A stretch of 5,547 bases of DNA from Campylobacterota bacterium. GTDB taxonomy: Bacteria > Campylobacterota > Campylobacteria > Campylobacterales > Sulfurovaceae. The notes beneath the pieces were generated by a model. The model ran no database searches. It had not been told where the DNA came from and saw only the letters and a program-made list of their open reading frames with translations. The stretch covers positions 1-5,547 of the forward strand of contig JAUVCL010000128.1 in the NCBI GenBank assembly GCA_030595845.1, written 5' to 3'. Positions within the stretch are counted from its first letter, which is position 1. Every line of letters starts with the position of its first letter. Shown piece after piece: positions 1 through 4,640 of the stretch. The translations under genes and the position numbers were made by a program.

Positions 1-243
1 GTAGCCTTTATATACAGTCCAGAAGAAAGAGCAGGACTTTCTTCTTTTGATCTACCAAATATGAAGAAAAATTCTGATGGATCTGTAACTCTTTATCTTG
101 GTCCAAAGGCACCTGAAGGTCTTGCGTCGAACTGGATTCCAACATCTGGGAAAAAGCCTTTTCCTGTCATTCGTATGTATGGAGGTACTGAAGAATTTTG
201 GGACAAAACATGGGAAATGCCTGATGTAGAGTTACTAAGGTAG
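1..243 (+). CDS. DUF1254/DUF1214-family protein, C-terminal 80 residues (5' end outside window)
   Basis: The frame is open from the first base and ends at TAG (241-243). The ATG at 61 is internal, because in-frame coding and family similarity continue upstream of it. The translation carries the typical DUF1214 C-terminal signature: a DGSVTLYLGPKAP block, then SNWIPT, then an IRMYGGTEEFWDKTW segment, ending in MPDVELL. Proteins of this family usually have an N-terminal DUF1254 domain followed by DUF1214 and are often exported; their biochemical role is not established. The start, any signal peptide and the DUF1254 half lie outside the window. A second, quite divergent family member is encoded at 1574-2593. 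The next downstream element is a truncated copy of a cation-pump gene 77 bp away. This may have been the ancestral gene order (DUF1254 then pump) before the intervening genes arrived; that is inference. Confidence 0.85.
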   Translation, partial: VAFIYSPEERAGLSSFDLPNMKKNSDGSVTLYLGPKAPEGLASNWIPTSGKKPFPVIRMYGGTEEFWDKTWEMPDVELLR

Positions 244-290
244 ACTTATTTGGTATATGAAAAGATCTTAAGAGAAATATTGGAAAACAA

Positions 291-410
291 ATAAACAAAA
301 ATTTCTATAAGGATGATCTTATGATATGGTATAACCTTACAGTGGATGAAGTACTTAAATCACTTAATGTCGATCAAAAATCAGGACTCACAGACACAGA
401 GGTTGTTGAT
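291..410 (+). repeat. Direct repeat, upstream copy (5' end of P-type ATPase gene plus its leader)
   Basis: This stretch matches 4524-4640. From the ATG at 321 to position 404, 81 of 84 bases are identical to 4554-4637. The match extends upstream, with small gaps, through the ribosome binding site and an ATAAA/TTTCTATAA leader. It ends just after an additional GTT codon and a shared GAT. The two copies are offset by 4,233 bp in the same orientation, so they bracket the regulator, DUF1254 and sulfatase genes. The left boundary is approximate because both leaders are AT-rich. Confidence 0.9.
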
Positions 411-413
411 TGA
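321..413 (+). pseudogene. Truncated 5' fragment of a P2A-type cation ATPase gene
   Basis: The reading frame from ATG (321) gives 30 residues beginning MIWYNLTVDEVLKSL and stops at TGA (411-413). It matches the start of the intact pump gene at 4554, with three amino-acid differences in 28 residues (V for A, N for K, T for A), then one inserted Val codon and loss of similarity. The fragment covers only the start of the cation-transporter N-terminal domain. It lacks all membrane segments, the TGES actuator motif and the phosphorylation site, so it cannot pump. An AAGGA ribosome binding site at 309-313 is kept, seven bases before the ATG, so a short peptide could still be made. All three substitutions change the amino acid, which suggests relaxed constraint, though three changes are few. 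The most likely reading is a remnant of duplication or of integration at the pump gene. Confidence 0.85.
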
Positions 414-456
414 AAAAATAAGTCAAATCAACAGAATAACTAAAATAATGTCACTT

Positions 457-499
457 ACAATAGAGAATAAAAAAACTGCTTTTATTCTCTATTGTTTTT
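457..499. terminator. Intrinsic terminator-like hairpin between converging genes
   Basis: A perfect 16-bp inverted repeat has arms at 457-472 and 480-495 around a seven-base loop (473-479). On the plus strand the right arm runs into a T run (495-499), the layout of a Rho-independent terminator for transcription coming from the DUF1254 end and the pump fragment. The stem has only three G-C pairs, so it is weak per base pair but long. Read leftwards it lies at the very end of the AraC-family gene, whose stop codon (484-482) is inside the stem. No clear T run follows on that strand, so its use by the regulator gene is less certain. Confidence 0.65.
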
Positions 500-1405
500 A
501 AGTGTTTCTGAGGGTGTCTCTCCAAAAGTCCTTTTATATTCACGTCCAAAATATCCTATTTCCATAAAACCATTTTCCATAGCAAGCTGAGTAATACTGA
601 TGAAAGATGAGTCTCTTTGCATGAGATGTTTACGGATGAGATGAAGACGATGAAATTTTAAATAGGTGTATGGAGGAATACCAAAGTACTTTTTAAAGAG
701 TCTCTCAACTGTTCGTTCGCTTTTCTCTATCAGTGCAGTGAGGTCAATCATCTGAATAGGTTCACCAGCATGATCTTGCAGATAAGCGTATATCTTTTTT
801 GCAAGAAAGGTTGATTCATTTCGTTTGAGAGGGCTATAAGAGTGGGCATGACTAATAGAATGTGCGTAGAGACTAAGTATATGATTATAGATCATGCTTG
901 AGTTTAAGGAGGAGATTTGGTTATGATCAGCATTTTTCAGATAGGCAAAAACATTTCCAAGCTTCAAAGATATATTTTGCTGCATCTTTTTATTGAAACG
1001 ATAGATAGTGCTACTTTGTCCACTTAAACTAATACCTGTTTTGAGTAGATCCTCACGCTTAAATTGAAACGAGGACCAAAGGGTATTGGGAGCAAGATAA
1101 TGTTCCAATTGTGTACCCTCTTCACTGAGTGACATATCATGTTCCATGACCAAAGAGCCATTCAATCGTCCTTCACCTTTGGCATCAAGTAAAAAACCAA
1201 AAGTCATAAAGTCTGGAGAAAAACTGCCTTCACTTAAGATGGAACGACTATATTGACCAATATCTAAAGTGCCTTTTCCTAAAGATGTACTAAAAAGATT
1301 GGCTTGGAAAGAACCTCTATCCATTTGGTGTAGTTCTAATGATGCTCCTTTAACCACTTCATTTAATTGGTCACTATCAAAACAGGTGAGTATTTGCTTT
1401 TTCAT
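482..1405 (-). CDS. AraC-family transcriptional regulator
   Basis: This encodes a 307-residue cytoplasmic DNA-binding protein. The C-terminal third (about 200-305) is an AraC-type double helix-turn-helix domain. The first helix pair includes IQMIDLTALIEKSERTVERL and is followed by FKKYFGIPPYTYLKFHRLHL. The second HTH includes ISITQLAMENGFMEIGYFGREY, with the family tail KRTFGETPSE. The N-terminal 190 residues would be the sensing or dimerisation domain. Their order and spacing recall the EutR-like class of AraC regulators, but the ligand cannot be told. The ATG at 1405 fits the family N-terminus but has no good ribosome binding site; it overlaps the stop of a possible short leader ORF as ATGA. 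The gene is divergent from the DUF1254-sulfatase operon across 168 bp, the usual arrangement for a local activator of the neighbouring operon. That target is inferred. Confidence 0.93.
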   Translation of the reverse strand: MKKQILTCFDSDQLNEVVKGASLELHQMDRGSFQANLFSTSLGKGTLDIGQYSRSILSEGSFSPDFMTFGFLLDAKGEGRLNGSLVMEHDMSLSEEGTQLEHYLAPNTLWSSFQFKREDLLKTGISLSGQSSTIYRFNKKMQQNISLKLGNVFAYLKNADHNQISSLNSSMIYNHILSLYAHSISHAHSYSPLKRNESTFLAKKIYAYLQDHAGEPIQMIDLTALIEKSERTVERLFKKYFGIPPYTYLKFHRLHLIRKHLMQRDSSFISITQLAMENGFMEIGYFGREYKRTFGETPSETLKNNRE

Positions 1406-1437
1406 AGACTGAGGGCTATGTCTCTGATGCTTTTCAT
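1402..1437 (-). CDS. Possible 11-residue leader peptide ORF overlapping the AraC-family gene start
   Basis: On the minus strand an ATG at 1437-1435 opens an 11-codon frame (MKSIRDIALSL). Its TGA (1404-1402) overlaps the regulator's ATG (1405-1403) as ATGA, the classic overlap for translational coupling. A purine-rich AAGGCAGG stretch (about 1447-1454) lies upstream of the leader ATG at a slightly long spacing, whereas the regulator's own ATG is preceded by a C/T-rich stretch without a ribosome binding site. This suggests that ribosomes reach the regulator by way of the leader. Such a short ORF can arise by chance, so the call is tentative. Confidence 0.35.
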   Translation of the reverse strand: MKSIRDIALSL

Positions 1438-1467
1438 TTCTAAATACCTGCCTTTGTTTTTATGTCG

Positions 1468-1480
1468 ATTATAAATTATA
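1468..1480 (-). promoter_or_regulatory. Candidate promoter -10 region(s) for the AraC-family gene
   Basis: Two overlapping-scale TATAAT hexamers occur on the minus strand, at 1480-1475 and 1473-1468, upstream of the leader ORF and regulator start. Neither has a recognisable -35 box at normal distance. The region is very AT-rich, so chance matches are expected. Position and orientation are right for leftward transcription, giving a leader of roughly 55-65 bases before the regulator's ATG. Confidence 0.4.
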
Positions 1481-1530
1481 CTTTATTTTAATAAAATGTC
1501 GGAATTGTACAAGATTTAATCATTATACTC

Positions 1531-1539
1531 TGTTATAAT
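1531..1539 (+). promoter_or_regulatory. Extended -10 promoter for the DUF1254-sulfatase operon
   Basis: The sequence TGTTATAAT is a perfect extended -10 element (TGn followed by TATAAT at 1534-1539). It lies 34 bases before the DUF1254 start codon. There is no good -35 box at the standard spacing, which fits an extended -10 or activator-dependent promoter. A perfect 8-bp palindrome, TTGTACAA (1505-1512), lies just upstream, midway between the divergent genes, and is a possible contact site for a regulator. That last point is inference only. Confidence 0.5.
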
Positions 1540-1573
1540 AATTTGATTTACACAACCTAAAAAGGAGTTAAGA

Positions 1574-2593
1574 ATGTCACCTCTTAAAAAGCTCGTACAT
1601 GACATGATACTTATCACGCTTCTCCCCTTGTCAACAATGGCAAGTACCACTGTTACCCCTGATAACTATGTTGAAGCAGAAGTTGATCTAAGCTTTGCCA
1701 ATATTTACAAAGATACAGGAGTCAATAAGTTTCGTCATGATCGCTCTGTAATCCCACTTGACAAACAACCCGCAGTGACAATGAACAGAGATACTGTCTA
1801 TTCATTTGGAATTTTTCATGTCCCTAAAGGTACAAAAATTACACTTCCAAAGTCAAAAGACAATCGCTATCAATCAGCAATGATCTTGCAAAGTGATCAT
1901 CATATTGATCAGGTTTTTTATGGTCCAGGAACATTTGATATAAAATCACACACTGAATTTGCAGCAGTTGTAATCAGAACGCAAATAGATGCAAGCAACA
2001 AGGAAGATACTAAGTATGTAAACTCACTGCAAGACCAAATCAAATTAACTACTCCCCAAGGGATAATACTTAAAGAATACTCACCGCGTCAATGGGATAT
2101 AAAGAGTTTAAAAGTATTACAAGAAAAATATCAAAAAGAAGCAGCAAAACTTCCAAACTTAAATAAGACATCAGGAGCAAGAGGCACTATTGATCCAGAG
2201 TTACAAAAGTTAGGAGTATCTGTTGCACTTGGGCTACTTCCTCCTGAGGATGCTGTTTATATATATAGAGACTTTGGTCTTAAAAAAGATATTTGCTACA
2301 AGGCAACATATATCAAGCCAGGCTTTAAAAAAGGAGGTTTTTTCTCTTTTACTATGTATGGAGATGATAAATACATTAAAAGTGAAGATTCAAATTTGAA
2401 CAATAAAATGCTTAAATACAATACAGATGGGACATTTACCATATATTATGGACCAAAAAATATATGTGGTAATGTTCAAAACCATTTAAATACACCGAGT
2501 GATAACTGGTATCTAGGTATGCGTATCTATCGTCCTGTTGAGAGTGTAGTCAATGGAGAATATAATATGCCTGTTCCTGCCAAGGTCGAGTAG
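1574..2593 (+). CDS. Secreted DUF1254/DUF1214-domain protein
   Basis: A 339-residue protein predicted to be exported. Residues 1-23 form a signal peptide (basic start, hydrophobic MILITLLPLS, cleavage probably after TMA). The DUF1254-like part includes the NRDTVYS motif at 71-77, the family's hallmark. The DUF1214-like C-terminal part (about 240-339) carries FFSFTMYGDD, DGTFTIYYGP (285-294) and a final NWYLGMRIYRP segment ending in EYNMP. Two cysteines (241 and 298) in the mature protein could pair in the periplasm. The start is supported by AAGGAG (1562-1567) six bases before the ATG. The sulfatase gene follows after 31 bp, so the two are probably co-transcribed. The family has no proven enzyme activity. 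Compared with the partial paralogue at 1-243 this copy has lost the NWIPT and FWDKTW blocks, so it is an old, diverged relative rather than a recent duplicate. Confidence 0.9.
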   Translation: MSPLKKLVHDMILITLLPLSTMASTTVTPDNYVEAEVDLSFANIYKDTGVNKFRHDRSVIPLDKQPAVTMNRDTVYSFGIFHVPKGTKITLPKSKDNRYQSAMILQSDHHIDQVFYGPGTFDIKSHTEFAAVVIRTQIDASNKEDTKYVNSLQDQIKLTTPQGIILKEYSPRQWDIKSLKVLQEKYQKEAAKLPNLNKTSGARGTIDPELQKLGVSVALGLLPPEDAVYIYRDFGLKKDICYKATYIKPGFKKGGFFSFTMYGDDKYIKSEDSNLNNKMLKYNTDGTFTIYYGPKNICGNVQNHLNTPSDNWYLGMRIYRPVESVVNGEYNMPVPAKVE

Positions 2594-2624
2594 TCATCAA
2601 GTTTAAATTAAACAAGGAGCATTT

Positions 2625-4229
2625 ATGAAAACAAAAAAAACTAGCTTATTCATAGCTACATTTCTAAGCATCGGAATTTCTCAAGGGCTTATAGCCCAAG
2701 GGAATATACCATTCACCAAGGCAGTCCACACACAAAAGTATCTTGAACCCTCAAGAGTCTATGCCGAGCAAAATAAAATTTCTGCACAAAAGCTTAAAGA
2801 GTTAAAGAAGAGAACAGGTAAAAAGCCAAATATCTTGATACTTGTTGTTGATGATATGGGTTATGGTGACCCAGGAGTTTATGGTGGGGGAGCGATGATT
2901 GGTGCACCTACACCAAATATTGATGCGATAGCAAATAATGGTCTTCTTCTTACTTCTACTTATGCACAGCCTACCTGTACACCTACAAGGGCAGCTATCA
3001 TGACAGGTAGGATTCCTGCTCGAAGTGGTTTGACTCGTCCTATTTTAACAGGGGAAAGTCCTACTGTTAATCCATGGGCGGATGAAGTGACTGCGGCTGG
3101 GATGTTATCAAAAAATGGATATATAACAGCTCTTTCAGGGAAATGGCATCTTGGAGAACAAGATGGTTATTGGCCACATCAAGTAGGGTATGATGAGTAT
3201 TTTGGAGTTTTAAGTGTGGCTAGTGAATTTACACAGGGGATGATGGAAAGACGATATCCAGATATGGTTTATAATCCTGAACGAATGAAAGTTCTTGATA
3301 AGCTGAGTCACCGCGCTATTACTGCTGGTAAAAAAGGTGGCAAACTAGAGAATGTTCAAGAGATTAAGACACTTGATGAACTAGCAGAGATAGATCAAAA
3401 GGTAGCAGAATATTCTGAAAATTTCATCCGTAAAGCTGTTAAAGAGAGTAAGCCTTTCTATCTGGTACACGCTTTTATCAAAGTACATAACGACAACTTT
3501 CCTGCTAAAGCCTTCAAAGGAAAGAGTCCTGCTAAATTTCCTTATAAAGATGCAGTGATAGAAGTAGATGATATTACTGGAAGATTGGTAAACTTACTCA
3601 AAGAGCTTAAAATTGATGACAATACTTTTGTATTTTTTACATCTGATAATGGAGCAAATGAGGATTTATGGCCTGATTCTGGATACCAACCATTCAAAGG
3701 TGGAAAAGGTACAACTTGGGAAGGTGGCGTGAGAGTTCCAGGTATTGCTTACTGGCCAGGTATGATAAAATCAGGCAAACAAAGTGACGGTTTATTTGAC
3801 CTAATGGATCTTTTTAATACAAGCCTCTCTATCGCGGGTATTGAGAATCAAATATCGCCTGATAGATATATTGATGGGGTTGATCAGACATCTTTCTTGC
3901 TTGGTGATGATGGAAAATCAAACAGAGAAGCGGTGTTTATGTACTCTGAGAAAACTTTTATGGCATTGCGTTGGGAAGAGTATAAGGTGCATATGAAAGT
4001 ATTTGATGTGAAACATCCTATGGCTAATCTTGACGAGTCAACCATACTCAATGTAGGAATGGCTCCTTGGATTTACAACCTTTACATGGATCCAAAAGAA
4101 CAAGCGAGTACAGGACATAGATATTTTGAGTGGGGAATAGGCACAGCAGTTGGGCTAAGCAGAGAACATGCTAACACCTATAAAGATTTTCCTATGAAAG
4201 ATATAGGGCTTGGAATGGCGGGTAAGTAG
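2625..4229 (+). CDS. Secreted Cys-type sulfatase (arylsulfatase family, type I)
   Basis: This 534-residue exported enzyme should hydrolyse sulfate esters in the periplasm. Residues 1-24 are a signal peptide with probable cleavage after GLIA. The catalytic alkaline-phosphatase-like fold starts near KPNILILVVDDMGYGD. Visible active-site elements are Asp76-Asp77 and Asp341-Asn342 (SDNGAN) for the divalent metal, and the signature CTPTRAAIMTGR with Cys118 as the residue oxidised to formylglycine. Arg122, Lys173 and His175 (GKWHLGE), His282 or His288, and a lysine in FKGGKGTTWEGG complete the set. Cys118 is the only cysteine in the protein. Activation needs a formylglycine-generating enzyme or a radical-SAM maturase, and neither is in the window. 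AAGGAG (2614-2619) precedes the ATG by five bases. It is the second gene of the operon behind the DUF1254 gene. The substrate (aryl, sugar or other sulfate ester) cannot be read from the sequence; length and motifs are normal for the family. Confidence 0.94.
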   Translation: MKTKKTSLFIATFLSIGISQGLIAQGNIPFTKAVHTQKYLEPSRVYAEQNKISAQKLKELKKRTGKKPNILILVVDDMGYGDPGVYGGGAMIGAPTPNIDAIANNGLLLTSTYAQPTCTPTRAAIMTGRIPARSGLTRPILTGESPTVNPWADEVTAAGMLSKNGYITALSGKWHLGEQDGYWPHQVGYDEYFGVLSVASEFTQGMMERRYPDMVYNPERMKVLDKLSHRAITAGKKGGKLENVQEIKTLDELAEIDQKVAEYSENFIRKAVKESKPFYLVHAFIKVHNDNFPAKAFKGKSPAKFPYKDAVIEVDDITGRLVNLLKELKIDDNTFVFFTSDNGANEDLWPDSGYQPFKGGKGTTWEGGVRVPGIAYWPGMIKSGKQSDGLFDLMDLFNTSLSIAGIENQISPDRYIDGVDQTSFLLGDDGKSNREAVFMYSEKTFMALRWEEYKVHMKVFDVKHPMANLDESTILNVGMAPWIYNLYMDPKEQASTGHRYFEWGIGTAVGLSREHANTYKDFPMKDIGLGMAGK

Positions 4230-4268
4230 TCTAAAATCATGCTAAATCAAAACTAAGTTTGCTTCATT

Positions 4269-4318
4269 GACACTTTACAATGATAGTATCTTTAGGGATG
4301 ATTCCCTCTATCAGTGTC
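4269..4318 (+). terminator. Bulged hairpin after the sulfatase gene, possible operon terminator
   Basis: The right arm, 4303-4318, pairs continuously over 16 bases with three left-arm blocks: GACAC (4269-4273), TGATAG (4281-4286) and AGGGA (4294-4298). Two seven-base bulges lie on the left side and a four-base loop (4299-4302) closes the stem. It starts 40 bases after the sulfatase stop codon. Only a short, T-rich but imperfect tail follows, so it may be a terminator, an mRNA-stabilising 3' structure or part of a small RNA. Confidence 0.4.
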
Positions 4319-4443
4319 TTGTGTGTTCATGAGCAATGAGCAAGAGATACAAACAACGCGCCAGTCTTTAAATCCTTTGCAGTGTACTGGTACTAGCTAT
4401 TTAAAACAATAAGGTTACTAGATGTGACCATATATAATTTTAT

Positions 4444-4464
4444 AAGGTTTTCAGAACTTTTTTT
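4444..4464 (+). terminator. Weak short hairpin with T run
   Basis: AAGGTT (4444-4449) pairs with AACTTT (4455-4460), including one G-T wobble, around a five-base loop. T residues continue to 4464. The stem is only six base pairs, so termination would be weak. It could act as a second stop for the sulfatase operon upstream of the pump gene. Confidence 0.25.
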
Positions 4465-4523
4465 AATCCTTGGACTTATTAAACATTAAGCAGTTACAAT
4501 AAGAATCAATCAAACAATTTGTA

Positions 4524-4640
4524 CATAAATAATTTTCTATAAAGGAAGCTATGATGATATGGTATAACCTTACAGCGGATGAAGTACTTAAATCACTTAA
4601 AGTCGATCAAAAATCAGGACTCACAGACGCAGAGGTTGAT
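4524..4640 (+). repeat. Direct repeat, downstream copy (5' end of the intact P-type ATPase gene)
   Basis: This is the partner of 291-410 in the same orientation. It comprises the leader, the ribosome binding site and the first 29 codons (from the ATG at 4554) of the complete pump gene. Identity is 81 of 84 bases over 4554-4637, with scattered small gaps upstream of the ATG. Sequence to the left of about 4524 shows no convincing match to the sequence left of the upstream copy. Confidence 0.9.
4542..4546 (+). promoter_or_regulatory. Ribosome binding site deciding between two adjacent ATG codons of the pump gene
   Basis: AAGGA sits four bases before the ATG at 4551 and seven before the ATG at 4554. 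The upstream repeat copy has the same AAGGA seven bases before its single ATG, which aligns with 4554; the triplet preceding it there is CTT. Spacing and comparison both favour 4554 as the real start. Confidence 0.6.

Larger units (their letters stand above)
4230..4550. other. 321-bp intergenic stretch with several small hairpins, no convincing gene
   Basis: No protein gene is supported here. Visible elements, in order, are a bulged hairpin at 4269-4318, a perfect tandem 7-mer (ATGAGCA at 4329-4335 and 4336-4342), a 6-bp hairpin with one wobble pair at 4413-4429, a TATAAT hexamer at 4433-4438 without a good -35 box, a short hairpin followed by T residues at 4444-4464, and the left end of the direct repeat from about 4524. 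If the pump gene has its own promoter, it must lie in this stretch or further left. Confidence 0.6.

Noticed and set aside
61..243. A complete 60-residue small protein starting at the ATG at 61
   Set aside because: The same frame is open to the window edge and the upstream residues continue the DUF1214 domain, so this ATG is internal to a longer gene.
1485..1497. Near-palindrome of A and T bases as an operator
   Set aside because: Such symmetry is expected by chance in sequence this AT-rich.
4329..4342. Tandem ATGAGCA repeat as a CRISPR or iteron element
   Set aside because: There are only two 7-base units with no spacers and no further copies nearby.
4329..4412. 27-codon open frame (begins MSNEQEIQTT) between the sulfatase and pump genes
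   Set aside because: It has no ribosome binding site, no recognisable family and overlaps the hairpin-rich non-coding stretch; chance is the simpler explanation.
291..4640. Insertion sequence or transposon bracketed by the direct repeats
   Set aside because: No transposase, integrase or terminal inverted repeats are visible, and the repeats are a protein-coding gene's 5' end of over 100 bp, too long and of the wrong kind for a normal target-site duplication.
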